DNA from: an uncultured Bacilli bacterium
GTDB lineage: Bacteria > Bacillota_I > Bacilli_A > RF39 > UBA660
Direction of reading: 5' to 3'
Assembly (NCBI GenBank): GCA_944371685.1
Contig: CALVXV010000010.1
Location: 1-20,100 of the forward strand
Length of the DNA: 20,100 bases
Part shown: positions 1-6,676 of the stretch, piece by piece
Position numbering within the stretch: position 1 is the stretch's first letter
Layout: every line of letters begins with the position of its first letter
Position numbers and translations under genes: made by a program
The notes under the pieces: generated by a model
Seen by the model: only the letters and a program-made list of their open reading frames with translations
What the model was told of the DNA's origin: nothing
Database searches by the model: none

Positions 1-14
1 AGGCATTCTTTTTT

Positions 15-43
15 TTGACTTTATTGTTAATACATGATATAAA
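15..43 (+). promoter_or_regulatory. Sigma-A-type promoter of the first gene
   Basis: A -35 box TTGACT (15-20) and a -10 box TATAAA (38-43) are separated by 17 bp, the ideal vegetative sigma-factor spacing. The predicted transcript would begin near base 50, at the first base of the AGGTGAT ribosome binding site, so the mRNA would have almost no leader. Confidence 0.6.
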
Positions 44-59
44 TATTATAGGTGATAAT

Positions 60-1253
60 ATGGCTGGGGTAATAAATGAGGAGATTAATGAATATATAAA
101 AAGGATTGAAAATGTTTCTATTTCAGAAGTCGAATCAGTTTTACCTAATGCTTCTGTGTATAATTTTGATGTTATTATAAATAGAATTTGTGATGGTTTA
201 TCAGAAAATATAAATATTTTGAGAAGGCTTAATAATGAAAATGGTGAACATGTTTTAGATGATGAGATAAATGAATTACTTAAGAAGTATTATATTTGTA
301 ATAATTATTTGAATATCCTTAATGATAGTATGCGCCAAACAAAATATAATGGTAATAAAGTTATTTTTGCTAAAACACCAGCTGGTAATCCTTATTTTAA
401 ATTAGATTTAGATAAAATACCTAAAGAACTTTATGGTGATGTGTTAAAGACACTTGGATATATTATTAATGGTGTGGATAGAAGTGACAAGAGAAAAGTA
501 AGGTTTAATACTAATAATAATTTATCGCAAAGGATTATAGAATTTAAAGGTTTTCAGGCTCGAATTTTTACAACAAAATTAAAAGGGAATGTTTTATGTA
601 TAATTGGATTAGTGATAAAAAAAGCGAATGATAGAGATGTTATAAAGGATAATTTGAAAACTAGATTATCAAAAGCTCAGCAACAGATTGAAGAATATAG
701 GCTTATGATGAACGATCCTATCCAAAAACGTGAGCTATTAGAAGCAAATCAAAAAATTTTAGATGAGATTATGCAGGTTTTAGGGGAAAATAGTTTAGAT
801 GATGATATAGAATTTTTATTTCCAGATGAAACTGAATTGGCTAAATTGGTTCCTTATACTGAAGAAGATTTGCCAGAGACTACTTTAGAAGATATTGATA
901 GGGGCTTTGATTTAGCAGAAAGTAGTGAAGATGAGATGGTTAAAAAAGATGAATCTTCTACTAATTTAACTGTTGATATTCCAAAGACTTCTAAGAAAGT
1001 TAAAAAAAGGACTAGAGGTCTTGGTAAAAAGACGATTGTGAGAAATAAAATAGTTTCTTCAATTAAGGAATTTAATTTAGAGGAACTTATGAAGGTTCAA
1101 AATTTTATTACAAAGTTAAAAATGAATAAAGAATTAAATGATTCTATTGGTACAATGTATGCTGGATTTAAAGGGATGAGTGACGAGCAAGTTAGGAAGT
1201 TTGAAGAAAGTATTAAATATTTTAAATATGATGATGTTGGTAGACATAAATAA
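60..1253 (+). CDS. Unknown protein with a RelE/HigB-toxin-like central segment
   Basis: This is a 397-residue soluble protein that I cannot assign to a named family. The ATG at 60 is chosen over an upstream in-frame ATG at 15 because it follows AGGTGAT (50-56) and because the promoter covers the longer N-terminus. The N-terminal third is helical and polar. The central part (about residues 95-220) has a run ending in CIIGLVIKKANDRDVI followed by a basic helix (TRLSKAQQQIEEYR). This resembles the core strand and C-terminal helix of RelE/HigB-type toxins, where a 'GFVKKT...' strand precedes an 'A..R..E' helix. An acidic linker, a lysine-rich stretch (about 305-330) and a helical C-terminus follow. 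The gene stands alone with its own promoter and a bidirectional terminator; no antitoxin gene is adjacent. The toxin resemblance is by eye and uncertain; the open frame is secure. Confidence 0.85.
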   Translation: MAGVINEEINEYIKRIENVSISEVESVLPNASVYNFDVIINRICDGLSENINILRRLNNENGEHVLDDEINELLKKYYICNNYLNILNDSMRQTKYNGNKVIFAKTPAGNPYFKLDLDKIPKELYGDVLKTLGYIINGVDRSDKRKVRFNTNNNLSQRIIEFKGFQARIFTTKLKGNVLCIIGLVIKKANDRDVIKDNLKTRLSKAQQQIEEYRLMMNDPIQKRELLEANQKILDEIMQVLGENSLDDDIEFLFPDETELAKLVPYTEEDLPETTLEDIDRGFDLAESSEDEMVKKDESSTNLTVDIPKTSKKVKKRTRGLGKKTIVRNKIVSSIKEFNLEELMKVQNFITKLKMNKELNDSIGTMYAGFKGMSDEQVRKFEESIKYFKYDDVGRHK

Positions 1254-1281
1254 AAAATTGTTAGTTTTTATAACAATTTTT
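1253..1281. terminator. Bidirectional terminator between two convergent genes
   Basis: A perfect 11-bp stem (1253-1263 with 1271-1281) closes a 7-nt loop. U-rich tracts follow on the plus strand and, through the A-run at 1252-1257, on the minus strand. The left arm starts at the last base of the upstream gene's stop codon and contains the minus-strand gene's stop codon, so the element serves both genes. Confidence 0.8.
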
Positions 1282-1773
1282 ATTTTTCTTTAGAAAGTTT
1301 TGATGAACTTCTTTAACCCATTGTTTTTGCTTTTGATTATGTTTTTGATGATATTCATGCATAAGAGCTTCATTTTTTAATTCTTCAAACATTTCTGATG
1401 GAATGTATGGTTTTATTTCATCACCCCAAATAATATATAGTAGTTTTAGAAAATTATTATTATATTTTTCATCGGTAGGAATAGTTTCAATGGTTTGAGG
1501 ATTTGTTAATAGATTATGAAGAATTGTATATTCATCTTCTAGGGTTATGTTAGGTTTATTTATTAATTGTCTGTTTTGTTTTTCATTGTTTTTAAGAAGT
1601 TTGAGCATTTCAGTTGGTATATATGGAGCGATTTTATTGCCTAAAATGATATAATATAGCTCTAAAAAGTCTTTATCATATTTATATCTGGCTGGCAAGG
1701 CAGTTAATAGTTCAGGGTTATCAATAATGGCTCTAAATAATTTTGAGCTATCCCAGTTTTGGTTATTATACAT
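1261..1773 (-). CDS. Hypothetical protein with a two-copy internal repeat of about 50 residues
   Basis: This 170-residue protein is not one I recognise. Two clearly homologous units occupy residues 12-62 and 85-134. Both follow the pattern NP, six variable residues, P, then KY, (D/N)FL.L.YII.G..I.PYIP(T/S)EM and LKN. A basic, Gln/Lys/His-rich C-terminal helix (about 139-170) follows. No signal peptide or membrane segment is visible, so it is probably cytosolic. The ATG at 1773 is supported by a GAGAGGT ribosome binding site 6-8 nt upstream. On the minus strand an exact TTGACA (1824-1819) lies upstream with a weaker TAATAT box (1801-1796) 17 bp away. It converges on the preceding gene and diverges from the dehydrogenase. 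The repeat architecture suggests a small protein- or RNA-binding scaffold, but nothing in the sequence proves that. Confidence 0.8.
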   Translation of the reverse strand: MYNNQNWDSSKLFRAIIDNPELLTALPARYKYDKDFLELYYIILGNKIAPYIPTEMLKLLKNNEKQNRQLINKPNITLEDEYTILHNLLTNPQTIETIPTDEKYNNNFLKLLYIIWGDEIKPYIPSEMFEELKNEALMHEYHQKHNQKQKQWVKEVHQNFLKKNKNCYKN

Positions 1774-1838
1774 ATTATTACCTCTCTTTTTAATTATATT
1801 AAATTATTTTGTGTAGTATGTCAATTTTTATTTAATTG

Positions 1839-1867
1839 TTTACAAAGTTTTAAGCTTATTATATAAT
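1839..1867 (+). promoter_or_regulatory. Promoter of the short-chain dehydrogenase gene
   Basis: TTTACA (1839-1844) and a perfect TATAAT (1862-1867) are 17 bp apart. The expected start (about 1874) coincides with the AAGGTGG ribosome binding site at 1874-1880. A minus-strand promoter for the repeat protein lies just upstream, making this a compact divergent promoter region. Confidence 0.75.
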
Positions 1868-1885
1868 GTGTTTAAGGTGGTTAGT

Positions 1886-2638
1886 ATGAAAGCATTAATT
1901 ACAGGAGCAAGTTCTGGTATTGGCGCGGATATGGCTAGAGTATTGGTCGAAGAAGGTTATGAAGTTATACTTGTGGCGCGAAGAAAAACGAGACTTGAGA
2001 AATTAGCAAAAGAGTTAGGAGATAAAGCTACTATAATTGTTAAAGATATTTCTAGTACATATAATTGTATGGAACTTTATGAAGAAGTTAAAAAAGAAGA
2101 TATTGATATTTTGATTAATAATGCCGGATTTGGAGTGTTTGGAGAGTTTAGTAATATTAATTTGGATAAAGAGCTTGATATGATTGATTTGAATATAAAA
2201 TCATTACATACTTTAACTAAATTATTTTTGAAGGATTTTAAGAAGAAAGATAGAGGTTATATTTTAAATGTGGCATCGTCTGCGGGATTTACGGCTGGAC
2301 CTTTGATGGCTAGTTATTATGCGACGAAAAATTATGTAGTTAGTTTGTCTTTAGGAATTTATGAAGAATTAAAAAAAGATAATAGTAATGTATCTATTAG
2401 TGTTTTGTGTCCAGGACCGGTTAATACAGAGTTTAATAAGGTAGCAAGAGTGCATTTTTCAATTAAGGGTATGGAAAGTATGGACGTGGCTAGGTATGGA
2501 ATTAAGAAGATGTTTGATGAAAAATTAATTATAATTCCTGGTATAAAAATGAAGGTTGGTATATTTTTGATTAGATTTATACCTAGAAAATTATTGCTTA
2601 AGGTTAGTTATAAGATTCAAAATGGTAAGCGAAGTTAA
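1886..2638 (+). CDS. Short-chain dehydrogenase/reductase (SDR family)
   Basis: The product is a 250-residue NAD(P)-dependent oxidoreductase of the classical SDR family. Visible hallmarks are the nucleotide-binding TGASSGIG (6-13), the NNAG structural motif (78-81), the catalytic Ser in VASSAG (129-134) and the catalytic YYATK (Tyr144, Lys148). PGPV at about residue 170 completes the fold signature. Basic residues after strand 2 (ARRKTR, 31-36) favour NADP(H). The ATG at 1886 is preferred to a GTG at 1868 because AAGGTGG (1874-1880) sits correctly before it and the GTG lies directly behind the -10 box. The hydrophobic C-terminal stretch (about 224-245) is typical of the DltE/YqjQ-like branch and may associate with the membrane. 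It is transcribed alone; the substrate cannot be told from sequence. Confidence 0.93.
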   Translation: MKALITGASSGIGADMARVLVEEGYEVILVARRKTRLEKLAKELGDKATIIVKDISSTYNCMELYEEVKKEDIDILINNAGFGVFGEFSNINLDKELDMIDLNIKSLHTLTKLFLKDFKKKDRGYILNVASSAGFTAGPLMASYYATKNYVVSLSLGIYEELKKDNSNVSISVLCPGPVNTEFNKVARVHFSIKGMESMDVARYGIKKMFDEKLIIIPGIKMKVGIFLIRFIPRKLLLKVSYKIQNGKRS

Positions 2639-2660
2639 ATCATGAGTGATTTAACTTTTT
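2632..2660 (+). terminator. Intrinsic terminator overlapping the SDR stop codon
   Basis: A perfect 11-bp stem (2632-2642 with 2647-2657) with a TGAG loop runs into a T-rich tract. The SDR stop codon (2636-2638) is inside the left arm, and the -35 box of the next gene (TTAACT, 2651-2656) is inside the right arm. Confidence 0.85.
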
Positions 2661-2679
2661 CTTTTGCGTATGTTATAAT
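2651..2679 (+). promoter_or_regulatory. Extended -10 promoter of the M14 peptidase gene
   Basis: TTAACT (2651-2656), a 17-bp spacer, the extended -10 TG at 2671-2672 and a perfect TATAAT (2674-2679) form a strong promoter. The predicted start lies within the ribosome binding site AAGGGGGAT (2681-2689). Confidence 0.75.
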
Positions 2680-2693
2680 TAAGGGGGATTTAT

Positions 2694-3875
2694 ATGGGAA
2701 AAATATTAGATTATGATGAAATGAATAAAATTTTAGATAATTTAGATTGTAAGGTTATTAAAAAAGAAAAACCGATAGGTTATACATATTTTGGTTACCC
2801 TATTAGTCATTATGTGTATGGTCATGGAAAGTATCATGTGATTATTACTGCTGGTACACATAGTAGTGAGTTAATTAGTAATGTGTTTTTGATTAGGTTT
2901 ATGGAAAAACTATGTAATAAAGAGGTATATATAGATGAGAATTTATATACTATACACTTTATTCCAATTGTTAATCCTGAGGGAACTATTATTGTGACTA
3001 GTGCGATTAGGTCACTTATTCCAAGAAATATAAGTGATGAGGAAGAACAGACTTATTGTTTAACATATTATAGAAATAGCTATATTGAAGGATATTATGC
3101 GAATAAGTATGGTGATAGAGATTATAAGTTACAACAAATGATGTTTAGATATGCGACTACCAATATACTTAGTGATGAGCATAAATTACTTAAGGATTAT
3201 TTGAATCAATTGTTTAAAGAAAATGATTTACCTATGGGCTGTATGATAAATTGGTCTAGTAATGGTAGAGGAGTTGATTTGAATAGTAATATAGAGTGTG
3301 GTTCATTTGTTGATAGAGTTGAAAGCGGTGAGGAAATATATGCATCACTGCATTTAAATAATATTAAGCGAAATAAGTTAGGTCCTTTAGGTTGCCCTTA
3401 TTTTAGTAAAAAAGGGGAGATTGAAAAAGAAAATGAGAGTTTATTTAGATTTTATAATGAAATAAAAGAAAAATATGATTTGATTGGTTCGTTGATTTAT
3501 CATAGTTGTGGTAATATTATTTATTATTTAGGGGAAGATGATAAAAAGAATCCTTGGGTGAAATTAAATAATAAAGAGAAAAAGAGTAATTATGAGGTGG
3601 CTAAGGTATATGCGGATAAAACAGGTTACAAATTAGATGGGAAAGAAATTTATACGACGATGGATTCAAAGTTAAAAAGTTTATTTCCAGTAACTTTATT
3701 AATTGAACTTGGTGGAGTTAGAGCAACACCTTTATCACAGTTTATGGATTTTGATTTAGATGGCGGTTCTGATGCGTTTAAAAGAATTTATTCAAGAATT
3801 ATTAACGATAATACTTTAGCTATTTTAGATACGTTACCAGTAATGAGAGAAAAATATATTGATAGAATGGAATGA
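2694..3875 (+). CDS. M14-family zinc carboxypeptidase-like protein with altered substrate-anchor Arg
   Basis: The 393-residue product resembles M14 metallocarboxypeptidases, which cleave C-terminal residues from peptides, in bacteria often wall peptides. Zinc ligands are visible as HxxE in TAGTHSSE (His56, Glu59) and a later His in YHSCGN (His270). The catalytic Glu lies in LLIELGG (Glu338). The normally conserved DLNRN, whose Asn-Arg pair grips the substrate's free carboxylate, reads GVDLNSN (193-199), so that Arg is Ser198. The middle part (about 105-185) is longer than in short family members. No signal peptide is visible, which suggests cytosolic action. The start follows AAGGGGGAT. The gene ends with TGA and has its own promoter. 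The fold is confident; whether it is a true carboxypeptidase, an amidase or an endopeptidase is open because of the missing Arg. Confidence 0.88.
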   Translation: MGKILDYDEMNKILDNLDCKVIKKEKPIGYTYFGYPISHYVYGHGKYHVIITAGTHSSELISNVFLIRFMEKLCNKEVYIDENLYTIHFIPIVNPEGTIIVTSAIRSLIPRNISDEEEQTYCLTYYRNSYIEGYYANKYGDRDYKLQQMMFRYATTNILSDEHKLLKDYLNQLFKENDLPMGCMINWSSNGRGVDLNSNIECGSFVDRVESGEEIYASLHLNNIKRNKLGPLGCPYFSKKGEIEKENESLFRFYNEIKEKYDLIGSLIYHSCGNIIYYLGEDDKKNPWVKLNNKEKKSNYEVAKVYADKTGYKLDGKEIYTTMDSKLKSLFPVTLLIELGGVRATPLSQFMDFDLDGGSDAFKRIYSRIINDNTLAILDTLPVMREKYIDRME

Positions 3876-3880
3876 TTTTT

Positions 3881-3908
3881 GACAAAAAGTAAAATGTTTT
3901 AGTCTTTT
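3881..3908 (+). terminator. Weak candidate terminator after the M14 peptidase
   Basis: GACAAAAA (3881-3888) can pair with TTTTAGTC (3897-3904) with one internal mismatch, followed by TTTT. The stem is A/T-rich and weak, so this is only a candidate. Confidence 0.35.
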
Positions 3909-3910
3909 CA

Positions 3911-3939
3911 TTGTAAATTAAAGGCATTTATATTATAAT
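3911..3939 (+). promoter_or_regulatory. Promoter of the ECF ATPase genes
   Basis: TTGTAA (3911-3916) and TATAAT (3934-3939) have a 17-bp spacer. GGTGA (3949-3953) is the ribosome binding site, six bases before the ATG at 3960. Confidence 0.7.
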
Positions 3940-3959
3940 AATTTTTGTGGTGAAAAGGT

Positions 3960-4721
3960 ATGCAGGCAATTGATATAAAGAAATTAAATTTTAATTATGG
4001 AAAAATTAAGGTTTTTGATAATTTTAATTTAACTATTTCTGAAGGATGTTTTGTCACCATTTTAGGCAAAAATGGCAGTGGTAAGACGACACTTGTTAAT
4101 ATTTTAGCTAAAAGGTTAAATTTTAAAGGGGAAATTTTGTTTTTTGGTGATTCTTTAAATAAAAAAATAGCTTTTATTTTTGATGATATGGATGAATATG
4201 AAACTTCAGATAAGGTTATAGATGTGCTTGCAGGTGTAATAAAAGGAAAAAATAAAAAAGAAAAGATTATTGATGTAGCTTTAGAATTTGGTTTTTTAGA
4301 TTTTTTAAATGATGATTTTAATAGTTTGCCTTTAGAGAAAAAGAAGTTGATTATTTTAGGTAAGGCTTTAATTCAAAAACCTAAAATATTGATTATTGAC
4401 AATTTATTTGAAGATATGGATAAAGATTTGAAAGGTATTATTTTAAAGAAGTTAAAAAAATATATGAAAGGTATGACGATAGTAAATTTTTCTAATGATG
4501 TTGAGGAAGCACTTTTTTCTGATATGGTTGTGATTATTGGCGATGGAAAGATACTTTTAAAGGGTTCTAAGAGAAAAGTTTTTGAAAATGAGACTTTTTT
4601 TGAAAGTTATGATTTAGAGTTACCTTTTGTTGTTAATTTATCTAATAAGTTAAAATTTTATGATTTGGTAGATAAGGTATATTTTGATGAGGCGAAATTG
4701 GTGGATGATTTATGGGGATAG
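3960..4721 (+). CDS. ecfA1: ECF-transporter ATPase EcfA1-like subunit with degenerate catalytic motifs
   Basis: This 253-residue ABC ATPase matches EcfA1 (CbiO1) in position and in its C-terminal domain (LPFVVNLS and terminal LVDDLW). Such subunits normally pair with EcfA2 and EcfT to energise vitamin uptake through membrane S-components. Walker A is intact (GKNGSGKT, 36-43). The other motifs are altered: the Q-loop Gln is Asp75 (AFIFDD), the LSGGQ signature reads LPLEK (123-127), the catalytic Glu after Walker B is Asn148 (ILIIDN), and the H-loop His is Asn179 (NFSND). The protein probably still binds ATP but should hydrolyse it poorly or not at all. The frame is open and well translated by its signals, and the stop overlaps the ecfA2 start, so it is not an obvious pseudogene. 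Identity as an EcfA1 relative is confident; transport function is doubtful. Confidence 0.88.
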   Translation: MQAIDIKKLNFNYGKIKVFDNFNLTISEGCFVTILGKNGSGKTTLVNILAKRLNFKGEILFFGDSLNKKIAFIFDDMDEYETSDKVIDVLAGVIKGKNKKEKIIDVALEFGFLDFLNDDFNSLPLEKKKLIILGKALIQKPKILIIDNLFEDMDKDLKGIILKKLKKYMKGMTIVNFSNDVEEALFSDMVVIIGDGKILLKGSKRKVFENETFFESYDLELPFVVNLSNKLKFYDLVDKVYFDEAKLVDDLWG

Positions 4722-5497
4722 AGCTTAGAAATGTGTGCTATAAAATAGATGACCATAAAGTTATTAATGATTTGTCATTTGTTATTAAAGAGCGAAAAAT
4801 TACTTTTATTGTTGGGGAGTCAGGATGTGGAAAAAGTATATTGCTTTCTTTAATTAATGGTGATGATGATTTAATTGATGGAGAGATTATAACTTCGGTG
4901 AGAGCTAAAATTGGTTTTTTAAGGCAAAACCCTGAGGAACGTTTTTTTTGTAATACTATTTATGAAGAAATGACTTTTGTTTTGAAAAAAAAGCGGATAA
5001 AAAATTATGAAAAAAGAATTTTAGAAGCTTTAGAAATTGTGGGATTAGATGAAAATTATTTAGGTCGTTCGCCGTTTGAAATTAGTAAGGGTGAGCAAAA
5101 AAAAGTAGCACTTGCTATTTTATTGGCTCTTAATCCTAACATTTTATTGTTGGATAGTCCATTTAGTAATTTAGATTTTACTAGTAAGAAGAAATTGGTG
5201 AAATTACTAAGGATGATGAAATTAAAATATGGTAAAACTATTATAATTGCAAGTAATGATACGGATATGGCTTTGGAACTGGCTGATGAAGTTATTTGTT
5301 TAAAGAATGGTAGTTTGGCATTTATAGGTAATAAATTTGATTTGTTTACGAATAATAAATTGCTTAAGGAAAATAATATTACTAAGCCTAAACTTATTAA
5401 TTTTTCTGATTTTGTAAAAGTAAGTAAGGGAATAAATATAGGATACCGTGATGATATTAGTGATTTGATGAAGGATATATATAGGTTTGTGAAGTAA
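4712..5497 (+). CDS. ecfA2: ECF-transporter ATPase EcfA2-like subunit lacking catalytic Glu and H-loop His
   Basis: The 261-residue partner ABC ATPase overlaps ecfA1 by 10 nt, so the two are translationally coupled. Walker A is GESGCGKS (35-42), the Q-loop is normal (FLRQNPEERFF, Gln72), the signature is near-normal (EISKGEQKK, ISKGE at 124-128), and the D-loop NLD is present. The residue after the Walker B Asp is Ser149 rather than Glu (LLLDSP), and the H-loop His is Asn182 (ASNDTD). In the heterodimer this subunit's signature would face EcfA1's Walker A, but both composite sites lack the general base. In related bacteria ecfT follows directly. Here only 60 bp without a gene separate the stop from truA. 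A T-component could be encoded elsewhere in the genome. Confidence 0.88.
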   Translation: MGIELRNVCYKIDDHKVINDLSFVIKERKITFIVGESGCGKSILLSLINGDDDLIDGEIITSVRAKIGFLRQNPEERFFCNTIYEEMTFVLKKKRIKNYEKRILEALEIVGLDENYLGRSPFEISKGEQKKVALAILLALNPNILLLDSPFSNLDFTSKKKLVKLLRMMKLKYGKTIIIASNDTDMALELADEVICLKNGSLAFIGNKFDLFTNNKLLKENNITKPKLINFSDFVKVSKGINIGYRDDISDLMKDIYRFVK

Positions 5498-5522
5498 CGA
5501 ATGTGCGTTTATTGCTTATTTG

Positions 5523-5531
5523 TGTTACAAT
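5523..5531 (+). promoter_or_regulatory. Extended -10 promoter candidate for truA
   Basis: TG (5523-5524), one base and TACAAT (5526-5531) form an extended -10 element. No good -35 box is visible at the usual distance. It lies in the 60-bp gap between ecfA2 and truA and suggests truA is expressed at least partly on its own. Confidence 0.5.
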
Positions 5532-5557
5532 AGAGTGGTGTAAGAGGAGGAAGTAGT

Positions 5558-6301
5558 ATGAGATACTTGATAACGTTTGCTTATGATGGTTCTAAATATA
5601 AAGGGTACCAAAAACAACCTGATGTAAAGACTGTTCAGGGTGAATTGGAGAAGGCGCTTAAAACGATTAACGGTCATAAGGAAGTAAGTGTGGTGGCTTC
5701 AGGAAGAACAGATGCTGGAGTACATGCATATAATCAAAAGGCTCATTTTGATTTGGATATAAAACATATTACGCCTGAAAAACTAAAAGATGGGTTAAAT
5801 AGTTTACTTCCTGATGATATTTATATTAGGAATGTTGAAATAGTAGCTGATGATTTTCATGCTAGATATAATGTGAAAGCTAAGGAATATATTTATATTA
5901 TTAATATGGGTGAATATAATCCTATTGAGAAGAATTATATATATCAATATAATAAAAAGCTTGATGTTGTAGAGATGGAAAGGGCTTTAAAGTATTTGGA
6001 AGGTACTCATAATTTTAAGTCATTTACTAAGAGCGATGATGAAAGAGAAGATTATGTTAGAACTATTGTTCAAACGAGATTAACTAGAGAACTTAAAAAT
6101 GTTAATAAAATTACACTTAGTTTTTTAGGTACTGGGTTTATGCGTTATCAAGTTAGAAATATGATTGGTACTTTAATTGAAATTGGTGAAGGTAAACGTA
6201 AAAGTGAAGATATAATTGATATATTGAATGCGCAAGATAGAAGAAAAGCTGGTAAGACGGCTAATCCTGAAGGATTGTATTTGAAAGATGTACTTTATTA
6301 G
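5558..6301 (+). CDS. truA: tRNA pseudouridine(38-40) synthase TruA
   Basis: The 247-residue enzyme converts uridines 38-40 in the anticodon stem-loop of many tRNAs to pseudouridine. The family signature is clear: YDGSKYKGYQ near the N-terminus (9-18), the catalytic loop GRTDAGVHA with Asp52, HARYNVKAKEY (about 109-119), and the C-terminal FMRYQVRNMIG and KAGKTANPEGLYL motifs. Length is normal. The start is fixed by AGGAGG (5545-5550), eight bases before the ATG. Position after the ECF ATPase genes and before rplM-rpsI is the usual Gram-positive order, although ecfT is absent on one side and an insertion lies on the other. Confidence 0.97.
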   Translation: MRYLITFAYDGSKYKGYQKQPDVKTVQGELEKALKTINGHKEVSVVASGRTDAGVHAYNQKAHFDLDIKHITPEKLKDGLNSLLPDDIYIRNVEIVADDFHARYNVKAKEYIYIINMGEYNPIEKNYIYQYNKKLDVVEMERALKYLEGTHNFKSFTKSDDEREDYVRTIVQTRLTRELKNVNKITLSFLGTGFMRYQVRNMIGTLIEIGEGKRKSEDIIDILNAQDRRKAGKTANPEGLYLKDVLY

Positions 6302-6375
6302 ATTAAAGGTAATATTTTTTAAAAATCATAAATTGTTTGTAAAATAGCTTAAACATAGTAAATAAAATGTACGAA

Positions 6376-6413
6376 AATGAGATTAAAAACCATATAATTT
6401 TATTGACTTTTGA
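6376..6413 (+). repeat. 38-bp direct repeat, left copy
   Basis: This copy matches bases 8113-8150 at 36 of 38 positions. It begins AATGAGATTAAAAA and ends TATTGACTTTTGA. Together the two copies bracket the AAA/DUF4143 gene and its flanks. This copy also has TTGACT (6403-6408) but no -10 box 17 bp downstream, unlike the right copy. Confidence 0.85.
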
Positions 6414-6472
6414 CTACTGTTTTTGGTTAGTTTTAAATAAATATAGTATAAGTAATTAACAATACTATAAGA

Positions 6473-6490
6473 ATGTACAAAATTGTACAT
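6473..6490. promoter_or_regulatory. Palindrome, possible operator
   Basis: ATGTACAA and TTGTACAT are perfect 8-bp inverted arms separated by AA. The site ends eight bases before a TTGACA box (6499-6504), a position compatible with a dimeric regulator. No regulator gene is next to it, so the role is inferred. Confidence 0.4.
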
Positions 6491-6612
6491 AAAAATATTT
6501 GACACTTCATTATACTATAATCATAAGTTAGATGGGGGCTAAATGAAAATCTAAAGAAAAATGTGACGCAGTTAAAAAACTAAAATTAATTGCAAAAAAT
6601 AGCGTTTTTTGT

Positions 6613-6642
6613 AAATAATTTGCACTTTGTTGCAAATTATTT
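6613..6642. promoter_or_regulatory. Perfect 12-bp inverted repeat over the ATPase promoter
   Basis: AAATAATTTGCA (6613-6624) and TGCAAATTATTT (6631-6642) are exact reverse complements around a 6-nt loop. The right arm overlaps the -35 box TTGCAA (6630-6635) of the following gene. It could be an operator or, if transcribed from upstream, a hairpin. Confidence 0.55.
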
Positions 6643-6658
6643 TTGTTTATGATATGAT
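6630..6658 (+). promoter_or_regulatory. Promoter of the AAA/DUF4143 ATPase gene
   Basis: TTGCAA (6630-6635) and TATGAT (6653-6658) are separated by 17 bp. The ribosome binding site AGGTGAT (6665-6671) starts where transcription would be expected to begin. Confidence 0.65.
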
Positions 6659-6676
6659 TTATTTAGGTGATGAAAA

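Larger units (their letters stand above)
6302..6676. other. Gene-free stretch downstream of truA
   Basis: No coding region of credible length is visible here. The stretch holds the first copy of a 38-bp direct repeat (6376-6413), an 18-bp palindrome (6473-6490), a TTGACA promoter-like box (6499-6504) with a possible CATAAG (6522-6527) 17 bp away, an A/T-rich hairpin (6589-6613), a perfect 12-bp inverted repeat (6613-6624 with 6631-6642) and the promoter of the following ATPase gene. It appears to be the left end of an acquired segment between truA and rplM. Confidence 0.6.
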
